NCBI GenBank assembly: GCA_020055645.1
Contig: CM034546.1
Span: 59,582,001-59,646,000, forward strand
DNA: 64,000 bases
Source of the DNA: Tomocerus qinae
Taxonomy: Eukaryota; Arthropoda; Collembola; Entomobryomorpha; Tomoceridae
Reading direction: 5' to 3'
Shown: in pieces, positions 1 to 12,600 of the stretch
Numbering within the stretch: the first letter of the stretch is position 1
Layout of the letters: every line of letters begins with the position of its first letter
Position numbers and translations under genes: made by a program
Notes under the pieces: model-generated
The model's input: the letters and a program-made list of their open reading frames with translations, nothing else
Told to the model about the DNA's origin: nothing
Databases searched by the model: none

Positions 1-681
1 GTTGTTTCAATTATTTAAAGGTCAGAAATGTTAAGCAAATTTGTAGTCCGTTCGATAGAAAGAGCACTTTAAAACTATGAAACTAATCTGTTATAGGTAC
101 AATATGGGTAAAATTAGGCTGAAGGGCTAAGTAGCAGTTAAAGGAACATTAGTTTAATAGTTTGACTGAGGTATTAAAATTGATTTGTAAGCTGTGAGGA
201 TGATTTTTTACGTAAACTAAAGATAGTTTTACTTAAACATGTTATTTAAATGGAATATTTGTAATAACAATTTGGTCATCAGAAACACAATTAAGATGTA
301 CCCCAAAAAACGACAAACGTGCAATCCTTTTCTATAAAATAAATTAAAATAAATTCAAAATAGAGTAACCCAAGAAATAAATAAGAGCAGAGGTGGGATA
401 TTCGGCCCGATCAAAAGCTAGATATGAGATTTTTTTTAACTAAATATGCTTCTGATTGAAGTGAATTATTAAGTGCCAGGAACTACTATATAATAGGAAT
501 ATTCAATATATCCGTTCGTCTATGTAACACGATAACTCAATCAAAAACTGATTGAAGTAAATGTTCGAATCTGGAATATAATGAGATGAGCGGAGTGTCT
601 TTCATTTTCGAATTTACAGAATTTCAAATTTAACCTGATTACGATAAGTCTGTGTTAAATGCAATCTATAACATTTTACAG
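1..681. other. No gene recognised; probable RTK intron
   Basis: No convincing exon was found on either strand. The next base is the first base of a receptor tyrosine kinase exon that opens in mid-codon after a TTTTACAG acceptor, so this stretch is most likely intron or upstream sequence of that gene. Confidence 0.5.
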
Positions 682-3600
682 AAACGATTGAAGACCAAAC
701 AGTGCTTTATTCATCAATTTCGTCTACTATAGGTATTGCAATGATATGCATCTGTGCAAGTTTAGTTTTTCTGTGGATTAAAAAGGTACGTATTGTTCAA
801 TTAGTATTTTTACCTGTAAAACTGGGCTTTAAAAACAGTGACATCAACAAATGAGTGTATATCTGTCAGTTTATACTTAAATTAGTATCTGTCTAGCTTA
901 TCTACTAAATACTAAGTGGATGATTTTAGGTGAATAAGAACCGTGAATTGAAAGAAATTATTCGAATTTTAAATGGAAACGAACAACCCTCAAACAACTT
1001 TGAAATGGTGGAGAACGCATTGGCGACAATTGAAAATACCGCTGACTTACCCTTTAATCCTGCTTATGATATCGAAAGGGAATCATTTCGCATTGGTAAG
1101 GCAGTAATTTGTAAATTTTTTCCTCTTGTCTACACCGAGATTGGAGAACGAAAATTGTGACTGACTTGCAAGCACGTATCCAGGAATTTTACCTTGGGGA
1201 GCACACCAAAATATGTTAGTAAAATTATGGCATATTCGCGCGAAGAGCGAAATTTTTTTGGATTTTTAACCTTTATTGACAAAAAATCGTCTTTTACTGG
1301 TAGCTTAGGGGGGCCCCGGACCCCCCCCCCCCGGCCCCCACTCTGGATACGTGCTGACTGACTTGTGTGGCGTTGCAATGATTAAACCAAATTTTATCAT
1401 CATAATATTATGGCATCTTTAGAAATGATATATCCCGAACGCAAATATATGGTGTGTTGGGGCACATACAACAAGAATTTTCTTATATGAAAAACAACTT
1501 TTTATTAAATTTTCAGAAAATATCTAGTATCTTTTGGGAAATTTTGGGGGTGCTTAATCACCATCTAAATAGGTTATTGGTATTTAGAAATTAGAATAGG
1601 AAATATACATTATTCTTTTTAATCATAATGTTCTTCCCATTTTTCCTATGTGAAGCATTTTATTTGTTGAAGTTTAAAATTTCAGCAATAATTTGCATGC
1701 AAATCAAAATTTAGAAAGCTCATTTCGATTTTGTTGTGGAGTGAACTACTGGGTGATTTGATTGAACAGGTACACATAATTGGCGTAAGGTTGAATAAAA
1801 TTGCAATTACGTTACACAGGAGTTTCCGTTTGAGATTTTAACCAAACAGTAATTTGAAATCTTGTGCGTGTCGATTACATCGTCTATAAAGAGCCGTTAT
1901 CAATATTCTGATCCGGCCAGCCTAAAAGACTAATCTTAGGGTGGGATGCTCTATCTGCCAAACCATCCCACCAAACCTAATTTGTCATAATCAAACTTAA
2001 TCTAATTCATTTTTACATACATAATTTCATTTTTAAATAAATACCAATACGTAAATTCATTTTTACAAGTTTCGCTTTTATTGCAATCTTTTGATTGGGA
2101 TGTCCAGTATTAATAATATTTCAAATCTAGGATAACTAGATTATTTTTAATCGATGGATGGTGCTGGTAGCATCTCTCTAGTTATTACCGTTTAGTAATT
2201 ATCATGTAGTTATGACCAATGCTATCCCTCTCAGTCTATCCTGAGAGAGCCGATATATCACTCCAAGACTCCTATCCCTCAATCCCTCCCAGTCTACCAA
2301 ATATATACATGTTCAGATAGATCTCATTAATCTCATCCATATTGATAATGTATGTAAGTTGGAAGAAGTTCAGAGTAGCGTTGGTTAAAAAATTCTTTGT
2401 GTTTCCAGTTTCTTTACAATTTTTCTGCTTGAATTTTTAGATAACACTTGCATGCTAGGTTTTGGTGAGTTTGGAATGGTTTGCAAGGGTTGGCTTAATG
2501 GAGTAGATGGGTTTGTCGCTTTCAAATCAGTAAAAAAGGATGGTTTTGGTGAGTGGAACTTTGATAGCCTGAAGTCATTGGCGATGGAATTAAAAATTAT
2601 GATGTATGTTGGAGAACACGCACATTTAGTGAAACTCCATGGAGCATATAGAGAAGACATCAACAAAGGTTGGTTACTAATAAACGTATTCGCTAGTGCG
2701 TGATTCCAAAAATTACAAAGGCATCACTTGTGTATGTCTCCCACACCCTAGCTTAGTTCCCCACAATATAGTTATTGCTAAGCCCTTCCAAAGTATTTGT
2801 TGACAATTGTTTGCAAATCTAATGAGTTTAATGACATGAAAATCGGTGAGCGAAGTGGGTAAAAAATGTTTGAAAATAAAAGGAGATGACATATATTGCC
2901 TGCGGCAAAGTAACAAGCCATTCTATCATGGCTGCGACAATGTAACAAACCATTGTTAACCACAGTTCCAGGTTAGCTGCCACACTGAGCGGACATGATC
3001 TAGTCGTGGTCTGCGTATTTGTAAATTTTTCGGTTAATTTTGGGAGTTAAGAGACCCAAAAAGTAGTGCTGTGCGGAGAGTGGGGAGACCTTTTTCGTTA
3101 GGACAAAATTCGGTGCGTGAACGCTGCCTGAAAAAGACTGTTGGTGCAAAAGCCCGGCAAAAACATCATTTCTTCAGTGTTGAGTGTGGAATTCGTTGCG
3201 TGGAACGTGAAGGGAGATAATCGTGTGGTGACTCAGACAGCGGCGTGAACACTGGCGACATGTAGATAAGGGATAAGGCCTATTGAAGATCTGAGCTTGT
3301 ATTCTGTCCTGCAGTAATTATCGCTTGGCAAGTAATGCTTTTTTACTAGCCTGAATCGACCTTATATACCGCTTTGCATCCCATTGCTGGCATTTTCAAG
3401 ACAAGCAGTGTAGCATCAGTAATAACGTCTAGTCTAAGGTCCCCACTCTATCACAGTATCTACATGTTTCAACTAATTGGCCTTTTCTTACGATTCTGTT
3501 ATCATAATGCAAACCTGGTATCTCCGCGTATACTAGAGTATATGCGTAAAACTTGTAAGGGTTTATATCATCTACTTATTACATTTATTTAATACTTTTT

Positions 3601-5473
3601 ATACTTATACTATACGATGAATTTGTTTGAGTGAACTGTGATTGCGTTAAGCTTCGATATCTCCTTCGGTGTCGACTGGAGTTTCGTTAGGGTCTCTCGG
3701 TATGGGGCTATAGTAACACAAATTGATTTTCTGTTGATACGAGTATAGTAGTATAAATAATCTATATGGGTCGATCCCCCTGAGGATACCATTTTTGTCA
3801 AACAATTTTTGTTTTATCCAAGTCTGTATATTATATTAGAGGCTCTTTTTTCTGTACTGTTTTTTGCTTCTAATGTAATATCTCAATTTCCCTATCCTTA
3901 CATTTTTTTGTAAGTTTGGATCAGGGCTCATTACATCCTCGAGCACAATGGTCTGTTGAATAAATAAATAATAATAATAATTGTATCAGGAGTTAGGTTT
4001 GTTGCATTATTGTCGCATGTAGTCATGAAAAAATGGTTCGTTACTTAGTAATGTTAAGCAGACGATATGTTATTATTGTGGGCCTCGTGCAAGTCAATTT
4101 TAAATAGGCTGTTGTATCAAAAAATTATAAGTCTATTGAGCAAATGCATTTTTTATGTTTACTTAAAGTATGATTAACTTTAATCAATAACCACACGTAA
4201 CTATGTCCTCATGCTAATACACTACCTCGTGAATATTGAAGGTACCCAAAAGCTTGGACGTTTTCTGATATTTGACATTGTATTATTATTCTATAAGGTG
4301 TATTCTATAAGTAAAATGGAAAGCTTACAATTAAAAACAATCAAAATACTAAAAATACTAAAAAAGTGTAAATTTGTACCGTATTTTTTGCTTTTATTGA
4401 CATTTTAGGAACAATACTAAAATACTGCAAAATATTTTTTTAAATAATTTTACTTTACAGGAATACTTCACGTAGCCATAGAATTTTGTGACCTTGGATC
4501 TCTGCAATCTTATTTGAGAAATAATAAGCACATTTTTTTTAAATGTCCAGTTATTAGTTTCAACAACAACAAGGAAAAGGAAACTGACCAACAGTATGTG
4601 AAGGAAAACGTAAAAACCAAATAAAATTTATAAAAACTTAAGTTCTTTTGTTTTATTTTAGAATTAGTCACACGGATCCTGAAATAAAAACGATTTCCAA
4701 TTGTAACAAGCGGCACTCGATCAAAAGCCTATTGTTGTGGTCATGCCAAATCGCCAGTGGTATGGAATATCTTGCCAGTAAAAAAGTAGTTCATTCGGAT
4801 TTAGCAACAAGAAACGTTTTACTGACAGTAGAAGGCGATGCAAAAGTTGCTGATTTTGGTTTGAGTCGACTGATGCGTAATTCCAAGGAATACGTTAAAA
4901 TATCAAAAGACGTGCTTCCATGGCGTTGGTTGGCCTTAGAAACTTTGTTGACGAAAACGTTTTCAAGCCAATCGGATGTCTGGGCTTATGGCATTACACT
5001 GTGGGAAATATTTACCCTTGGCGAAGTTCCTTATCCTGGGTTAAATTATTCTCCTGAATTTGAAAAAGAAATTAAGGATGGGCTAAGGAACAAAATGCCT
5101 AAATATGCTTCTGAGGAATTGTAATTTCCAAACAATGATTGTACATTTTTGAAAGCTATAGAACAAAATTTAGATATTGACTTATTTTTCACAGGTATAA
5201 CATTATGACAAGATGCTGGGATTCAGAACCGATAAACCGTCCAACATTTACTGCTCTTCGTATAATTTTTGAAGACGCAGTGTCAAAAGATATGGTGAAT
5301 ATTGACAGGAAGGTGATTGCTGATACTTGCTTAATTATTTCATTGTTTAGTAAATCATTCACATCATCAATTTTCTAATTCATGCTTTTTCAATCGCTTT
5401 TAAGGTTATTGAAAAGGATGACATCTTTGAAGTAGCAAAGGCTCTATCAAAGTACATGAAATTAGAAGCATAA
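682..5473 (+). CDS. Receptor tyrosine kinase, 3' part (TM segment and kinase domain)
   Basis: I rebuilt seven exons with matching phases and GT-AG borders: 682-785, 930-1095, 2441-2668, 4461-4593, 4662-5120, 5195-5312 and 5405-5473 (stop TAA 5471-5473). The first encodes a single transmembrane helix (IGIAMICICASLVFLWIKK); the second a juxtamembrane segment ending in an LPFNPAYDIERESFRIG-type block. The kinase domain follows: glycine loop GFGEFGMV, VAFK lysine, a short kinase insert as in the PDGFR/VEGFR class, catalytic loop VVHSDLATRNVLL, DFG, an activation-loop Tyr, SDVWAYGITLWEIFTLGEVPYPG and a C-lobe CW..EP..RPTF motif. Tyrosine specificity follows from the ATRN/WEIFTLG signature. The HRD arginine is Ser and the APE motif is ALE, so activity may be altered. 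Ligand and name cannot be assigned because the ectodomain is off the left edge. An AATAAA at 5599 could be the polyadenylation signal. Confidence 0.85.
1158..1365. mobile_element. hAT-like MITE with TIRs and target duplication
   Basis: Inside an RTK intron, AGCACGTATCCAG near 1171 is repeated inverted as CTGGATACGTGC(T) near 1343-1355. The element is flanked by direct copies of TGACTGACTTG (1158-1168 and 1355-1365), of which CTGACTTG would be an 8-bp target duplication. The interior has no coding capacity and ends in a C-rich homopolymer run (about 1307-1337). Short length, TIRs and an 8-bp duplication suggest a non-autonomous hAT element. Confidence 0.6.
2890..4065. repeat. Composite repeat insertion in RTK intron (non-LTR-like tail, inverted flanking repeats)
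   Basis: This block fills most of the intron between kinase exons 3 and 4. Its borders, 2895-2960 and 4010-4060, are inverted copies of one repeat that also occurs at 15660-15750. The interior is GC-richer than the surroundings from about 2970 to 3330. It ends with TTGAATAAATAAATAATAATAATAA at 3956-3982, the look of a non-LTR retroelement 3' tail. No intact reverse transcriptase is present. Confidence 0.4.
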
Positions 5474-5598
5474 TGTTATTAAAACCAAACACAGACCTGT
5501 ACCTTAGAATGAATTTCACATGATTTTAAACAAATTATCTAAACAGTAACAATGATCAGCACACTCAATAATGTTTAATATTGTCTTTTACAATACCA

Positions 5599-5604
5599 AA
5601 TAAA
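5599..5604 (+). terminator. Candidate polyadenylation signal of the RTK gene
   Basis: AATAAA lies about 126 bases after the RTK stop codon and is the first canonical hexamer downstream. Confidence 0.4.
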
Positions 5605-5899
5605 AAAGCTTATAGGTTTTTCAACTGTCAATCAGGAACTAGTGCAATGGTACCTTCATGTAAGTTCGATTGATTTAAATTAGGTTCGTTTAGTTAAAAA
5701 TAAAATTTTCTGTACTAACATGTTGTAGACATATGTGGAAACATAAACCATATTATAGCTTGTTTGTGCATTTGTTGTAACTGCAATATAATGACTTTGA
5801 TACACTTATGGTAACCATATTATTCTTATAATAAATATCAATAATATTAATATTATATGGTAAGGTAAGTATATCAAAGTATATTATAGCTTGATGTAA

Positions 5900-6560
5900 A
5901 TTCAATCGTCGCAAAAATATTTTGGCTTCAGTTTTAGTTAACCACAGTTAATCTTTATACACTGCTTCAAAAAAACAAACTCATAGGTTACGGATGCAAT
6001 TCCAAATTTATCAGTTTTTCAATATATAATTTAAAAATATAATTCACAATGCTTGTCAGTTTAATAACTTTAATCATATCTGATACTGATTATTATAAAA
6101 GCAATAGCATGTTAAAATAAAAAATTATGCTTCAATTTTTGTTTTATAGATGTAATAATTTTATTCCTTGTTACAAGTGCGCATGGCATTTAAAGTACAT
6201 TTCATATTTTGTTAACTGCAAACAACAACCTATCCAAAACATTGGAATCTCTTTTTAATTCAAAAGGGATGTTTTTAAAAATTTGTAAATTTGTCAGCCG
6301 TAATTTGTTTTGCTATAACGTAATGTTCCTGACAATAATGTTTGGCGTGTTACCATAATGTAATTGATACATGCGTGATTTGACTAATAAAGAAAACTAG
6401 AAGAACATTTAATTAATGTTGAATCAATGGATGTAAAATAAAACAAATAAGTACCAGCTAAATTGATTGAATTGCAAGCTTAAGTTAAAATAGAATAATT
6501 TACTAAAGTATATTTTGAAAAAATGAGAAAAGTATAAAAATGACGAAGATGTAAATATAT
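5900..6560. repeat. Relic copy of a caspase-gene intron segment
   Basis: About 6040-6500 aligns by eye over most of its length with 13925-14390, which lies in an intron of the caspase gene, in the same orientation. Shared landmarks include AACTTTAATCATATCTGATAC, GACAATAATGTTTGG versus AACAATAATGTTTGG, AATAAAGAAAACTAG and AGTACCAGCTAAA. The flanking caspase exons are not recognisable here, so it is a decayed duplicate. The rest of 5480-5900 shows nothing recognisable. Confidence 0.65.
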
Positions 6561-6833
6561 TTTAAAACAAAAAACATCGGTAGAAAATGTACATTGGGAT
6601 TGAGCTTTAGGAAGAGCTTACTTTCAAACTTACTGGTCTCAATAATTTGATTAACTTTTCAAATGTGTCTGCCGTAAAAATGTGATTGGCATTGCCACCA
6701 TGGCTGGCCCATCTCTTGTAATGTCCTTTTGGAAATCACCCGCTGGCCAACAAAGCATTTATCCGACCTCAACACAATAAGTGGATATATGTACACTGTA
6801 TCCGAATCCACTCCCACCAAATATTAGCTCAGC

Positions 6834-6946
6834 AATAATACCCTCTTAACCGAGTAATAAACATTTAATAATATCCGAATTTTCGGATTAAATTTTGAAA
6901 ATTAGGTTTTTATTAAATGTTTATTACTCGCTTAAGAGGGTATTAT
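6834..6946. repeat. Inverted repeat (MITE-like hairpin)
   Basis: Left arm 6834-6871 (AATACCCTCTTAACCGAGTA...) pairs with right arm 6910-6946, separated by about 38 bases that contain a smaller ATCCGAAT/TTCGGAT palindrome. No coding sequence. Confidence 0.65.
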
Positions 6947-7296
6947 ATTGGGGATGCAAAAAAGTCCCTCTGCGGCTACGATTTTAATAGCAACCTACTC
7001 TGCGTTTTACGTAGCTACCTAAGTGAAGCTTCTTCGTCACTACGTTTTTGAAGCTACCCAAGCAAAGGGCTACGAGTCAGTAGCTTTCAAAAGTAGCTTT
7101 ATATGGCCATCAAAAAATCATTAAGGACCACAAAATTCCGTAGTTATTAACCGAGTCAGTTTAGGCGAGTAACTTAGGAGCTCAGATAATAGCACAATAC
7201 CATAGTTAGCATGAGTTAAGGCAATAGAATTACTAATACTATATACACTATATAACATAGAACATGCCCTATCTGCCTGTGTTATAAGCTTTTCCA

Positions 7297-7486
7297 TCGT
7301 GTACCTTTATTTATCCTTGAAGGCATTTTATATTCACTGGTCGGTTGCAAAGTAGGGCCCCGAGACGCGGGAATATAAATATCTGCTATGCCTAAGCATC
7401 ACAAATATTCATATTCCCGCGTCTCGCGGCTATACCTTAACCTCGCCGTTATTTCTTCAAGGATAAAACAAGGTGTCTCACGAAAT
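7297..7486. repeat. Long imperfect hairpin element
   Basis: A perfect 16-bp inner inverted repeat, CGAGACGCGGGAATAT at 7361-7376 and its complement at 7411-7426, sits inside a wider imperfect one (ATCCTTGAAGG near 7312, CTTCAAGGAT near 7457). GC-rich arms in AT-rich DNA suggest a foldback or MITE element. Confidence 0.6.
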
Positions 7487-8570
7487 AAACAATAAAATTA
7501 TGTGCTGGATGTCTTCTCTATCCTTTATTATTTCTATTGTTAAGGCAGACAAAAGAATAAGTCTTGACCTTTGCTACTTTTTACACTTTTTCAAATCTAC
7601 CTACTGTGTGTTAGGGGGAGAGCACAGCTACTACTATTGATTAGTAGAGCTATGCTACCGCTCAAGCCGCGAGGGCTTACTTGCAGTGACTCCCGGAACA
7701 ACTTTACTAAATGTACAGACTTACACGAAGAGACTTAGTGAAGAGTACTGAACCATGAGGCGGAACGACTCAACACTGTCCCGCAACTCGATCTGGTGAG
7801 CAGGCAGAGAGGGACCGGGACATGTAAGCCGACCACCAGTGACCACCTCCAAATCACTTATGGCAGTCTACTTCAACCCACCTTATCACCTCATGTCCAT
7901 CCCATTGTCCAGACTTGTGCTAGGTAGAACTCGTATATAGCACACATACAGACCAACAGAACAATCCATGCACTACAGACAGGGCATTGATAGATAATCA
8001 TATTGTCACTAAGATAGGCAAATCAATGCTAATAACGAATATACGGCAATGACAGCTTCTCCCAGCTCCAGACTACTACCATTTAGACCTGAGGCGCTCC
8101 AGAGATTTGAACTCCAGACCTCAGCCTGAGAAGCGGCTGTTTAGACCACTAGACAGATCTGTACGCCCAAATCTACCTACTAGCGAAATAGCAGTCTGCG
8201 GATTAGTTACTACACAGACGACACAGTAAGTCGGTAGCGTGGACATAGGGACATCAGGTAGCCACCCAGAGCTAGAGGATAAAAAGAGTCGATTGCGATT
8301 TGCAACCTATCCTGCAGCTATCTACAGCAACATTTTTAAAACTATCACTCTCATATACATAAATAAACACAATTAGTACATGTACCAAATCAACAATTGA
8401 GGAGACATTTTAAATTATTTTTAGCGACTTTTTAATTTATTTTAAGGGACATCATCATGACCCATTAAATCATTTTCAGGGACTTTTTCATACAATATTT
8501 CAATGACCCATTAAATATATTCCATAGTTTTACACTAAAAAACGTTTTGGTATTCTCTCATTTATTTATG
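7487..8570. other. Intergenic; nothing recognised
   Basis: A stretch from about 7600 to 8300 is less AT-rich than its surroundings, but every frame is broken by stops and I see no splice-consistent exon or known motif. Confidence 0.4.
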
Positions 8571-8766
8571 TATTGTAGTTTCAGGTTTTGACAAGTTCTC
8601 ATTTGTATTAGAAAGACAATAATGGATTATATTATGTTGCATTACAATAGACCTCCCACGTTCATTTCCTCGACTCGAGTTTTCCTTGAAGCCTATTGTA
8701 ATACAACATATTATGATCCATTGTATTCCTAATACAAATGAGGACTTATCAAGCTGAAACAGTAAT
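8571..8766. repeat. 196-bp inverted repeat
   Basis: The left arm (TATTGTAGTTTCAGG..., 8571 to about 8650) is matched in reverse complement by the right arm (about 8692-8766, ending GCTGAAACAGTAATA), with several mismatches and a short unpaired centre. No coding capacity; probably a MITE. Confidence 0.65.
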
Positions 8767-8775
8767 AAGCTTCAT

Positions 8776-8950
8776 ATAACTAACCAATGCAAACTGCAAA
8801 GTGTGTTTATGGTTAACTTTATTTTGCATTTGATAATCTTTGTAGTTGTATACTCCACCTATGAAAAAGTAAACAAAGGATTGCTGAATGTAAGTTTATC
8901 GGCGTAGTACATTATAATGGTTTCAATAGACAACAACAGAAAGTATACGA
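8776..8950. repeat. Relic of the ankyrin-GTPase locus: both flanks, no gene
   Basis: Bases 8776-8825 resemble 21180-21222 (around the GTPase stop codon), and bases 8826-8950 resemble 23585-23700 (upstream of the GTPase start; e.g. GCTGAATGTAA and AGTACATTATAATGGTTTCA). The two flanks are directly joined and the roughly 2.36 kb between them, including the whole reading frame, is missing. Confidence 0.65.
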
Positions 8951-9591
8951 CGGATAAAAAATGTGATTATTCAACCAGAGGTTCATTCACTAATTGAATT
9001 AATTTTACATATTTACAAAAGCAGATGGTATCTCTTTATCTTGCATTCTACTTGGAACCTCAATCTGACTTTGATAAGTAAAACTTTTTGTGAAATGCAA
9101 TGTTGAGATAAGAACAAACTTGCGGTTGGTAATTGGGAACTTTCTTCTCTTTCATAGCTTTAAAAGCTGCGTTGACCTTTAGAATCCAAAATAATTTTCA
9201 TTATTTTTCTCAATTTAAGCTATTAATTGTACAACTTACCTTATCTAAGATATAAACTATATCTCGTTGTCTTATCTTCTCTTTCTCTGTCTCAATGATA
9301 TGACAAAATCCTGTAAAGAAAAGTGATCTCCCAGAGTTCACAGTATTGGAGACACCTATGTAATTCATTGCAATATAGTTAAAAATAGTTATAAATGTCA
9401 CCTGCTAGTAGTATAAATTAAATAAAATTAAGAATCATAAAAAAGCATACCATTGGTTGACCCATATATTATTAAAATGTCACTGAATGTTAACTTTGTT
9501 TCTTCTTCCGACTTTTTTCATTTCAAAATTAAAGATCAGTAATTATTAGTTATAATATTATTTCATTTATAAAATTAAATCATCAAAATTA

Positions 9592-9597
9592 TTTATT
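9592..9597 (-). terminator. Candidate polyadenylation signal of the caspase gene
   Basis: AATAAA on the minus strand, about 70 bases downstream of the proposed caspase stop codon. Confidence 0.5.
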
Positions 9598-9664
9598 ACT
9601 GAATCATCCGTTACTACATCATCTTCTGCTTCATCTTCAACGTCATCTTCTGTTTCATCTTGGA

Positions 9665-12600
9665 CTATTCTTCTTCTGCTTCTTCTTCCACGTCATCTTC
9701 TTGTCCTCCCAATCCTATTCTAAAAATTACAATTAATCATTAAATTATGAACTTGCTTATTTTATTTAACCCTCAAATGATCCTTGTTTTGAGAAATGTA
9801 AACACACTTCTTTATTCCCTTGCATTCTTTATTGAACGCTATCACACAAGAATTTCTTTACTTATCAAAAAAGCGATTATACGTGGCATGCTTTTTAATA
9901 GTATTATTTGAAATCAATTTGCCTATTTTATCAAAGGTTGCCTACCGAATGCATGGAAGGAAAAATATCTTTGGAATGCCCGTCAACGATTCTGGCTTTC
10001 GATTTTGAAAAGTGTCTAACAAAACATCCTCTGCTTCATAAGCATTAAACGATTTGTCGGAAGAAAGTATAAAAACCATTACAAATGAAGGTTTTTCCAA
10101 TCCATTTTTCTTGATGGAACATTCAAAATCTTGTATCAGTTTGGGCTGAAAATATTACACAGGATAAAATATAATATCTGATATTTATATTATTGGAATA
10201 ACTATAAGCAGTAACAACAGAAAATAATTATCATATCTGAACATGTGCATAGTAGAAATCAAATAATAATTAAGGTCTTAAATTAATTACCATCAGCATA
10301 ATACATTTACTTTTTTGGTACCAAAATATCAAGCACGTTACAATTTATCTGCCTAAAAGTATGAAATCAGTTACTTGTTATAGCACCTGTTTATAACTTC
10401 ATTAAGAGTTTGTGGCTTTGGCTACTACTATTGTTGACCATCCGTCAATATGATTTAACGTTTAACGTCATTAAATTGTTGAATGTCAATAGCAGAATTA
10501 CATAACACTTAATTTATACCAATAAATACAAAAGTTTACCAGATCAGACTCATTACTCCAATTTTCACATTCGTATTTCGCTGGCAAACCAATTTTCTCA
10601 AATGTTTGTTGTATTTTCTTTTGGTCCAAATTGTTTTCCTCAGTATTTTGACAAAAGAATTTCACAATCCCAAGGTTACTCATTGCATAAATGTTCTGAG
10701 GTTCCGTTTTGTTTAAATCATCCAAAGTTCCATTTTCTCCTAATGCCATTGACGAATCCATGCCAATGAACAAGTAATTTGGAGTCTGGTAGCATTCTAC
10801 ACTTTTGCTTCCTTTTTTCTTGATATTGTTCTTGTCAAGCATTTCCTTAGATACCTTAAACACATAAAAATATAATTTGTTTTGTGTATTTAAATGTACG
10901 TATTATAAATATATTAACTAACAAATAAATGGAATAAGATAAAAGCGACATAATTAATACATACTTAAGTTTTTTTTAAAGTTTTCAAACTTTTGGGATA
11001 TAAATACTTGATATTATATATAGTATATTTGAAAATTTTCGAGCATTTTCGAAACTTCAGTGTGTTTTCATTGCGTCAATGTAAGTTAGGAATTGTTTTT
11101 GTAAATTTTCAATCTCAAAGCTTTTGAATTTTTTCTGTGTTTAGATTCTGTTAATTTAACCAATCATTTATTTATTATTTTCGATTGTGATGGATATTAA
11201 ATTGACTCCGTATTTAGAAACCAGCTGGTGTTTTTGCTCTGGCTATTGATATACTTACCGAATTCAATACATTTTGAAGTGACATTTTTGAAGAAACACC
11301 ATTTCCAAAAGCTGAGTAAGCATTACGAATAAAATGTGAACCGCTGTCTCCTCTCCTAAACGCAACGAAGCCTGTTTGTTAAATAAATATTAAATTTTTA
11401 GTAAGAATCAATGCATATTTTTTAATGTACATTGCGAGTTGATAAGTATACCTCGGAGTGTAGCTGAGCATACCACTGTATCAGAGAATGGCACCTACAC
11501 CAAATTATAAAGACATTCATAGTTTAAGTTAAACCTCCTTTAGAAACAGAAATAGGTGACTTAGTATGATTTCCTGGTTGATAAGTTTAAACGTAATCAA
11601 AAGTTAAAGTCATAGAGATATTAAACGTATGTTACACAAAATGTTTGAGATGTTCAGTTCATGCATGAGGTCTAGGTTCGGTCTGTCGTCTCCACACTAA
11701 CATTTGATTGAAATGAATAATACTATTATGACATAATGTGTATGTACCACAAAACTTGTTACAATGGAGCATATTCCTTATGGAATAATTATTTATATAT
11801 CTAGAAACCGAAATTAGTGCCATGATTGAATTTCGAAATTTATTGTATATTATCTCATCGTATTTGCTTTGTTTTTGTTTTTCTAAAAGCCAGATCTAAA
11901 GATGATCACAATGGACAGAAGGCTACTATTGTTAGCAAAGCGTTATCTTTTCAGTTATCTTCGTATCCCAATTCGAAATAAGTTAGATTTCTTTAGGTGA
12001 AATTTTTGACATTGGCAAGGGTTTGGTCTATGAACGGGCTCGTATAATACTTTAATAGAACTACCATGTGGCGGTTGTGTTATGCTAACGGCGCTGTTGT
12101 GTTGAGGTGCAGGTCATTCTAAGACATATTTTATATGCATAAATAACCTAGTGTTTTAGTGTCAATTATTACACTTTTTTCCGTGTAGGAAAGATCGGGT
12201 AAAACAAATTAACCAAAATGAAAAATATTAAACTTACATCATTGCTGCTTCCATCTTCATAAAGATCTTTTTTGGTTCTGAATCCTTTGGCAGTGTCGTA
12301 ACGACCTCCTCTGCAAATAGCCAGTAGTCAATGCATATGGTTGCTTATACCTAAAAATTGCTCTACACGTTAATTTGTGTTTTCAAAATTTATAGTAATT
12401 CTGAAAATTTCATCGAATTTTTAGAATTGACTTTTGATATGTTAAGGTTCTGCAAAAGTGGAAACAAAATCTCTTAACAATTTTTTCCATTGAGAAAAAC
12501 GTGGGGGAATATTTCACTTTGTTTACAACACTAAAGTCCAAAGTACACACAACTCTGAAGTCCCTCCCTGGTCATTTAATTTGAAGAAAAAAATACTATT

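Noticed and set aside
1307..1337. C-homopolymer run as a regulatory G-quadruplex
   Set aside because: It lies inside a MITE whose relative at 20.1 kb has the same kind of run, so it is best explained as part of the element.
9210..9401. Extension of the caspase gene below 9.6 kb
   Set aside because: The last exon stops at 9665 with a polyadenylation signal at 9592; no further acceptor gives a caspase p10-like continuation.
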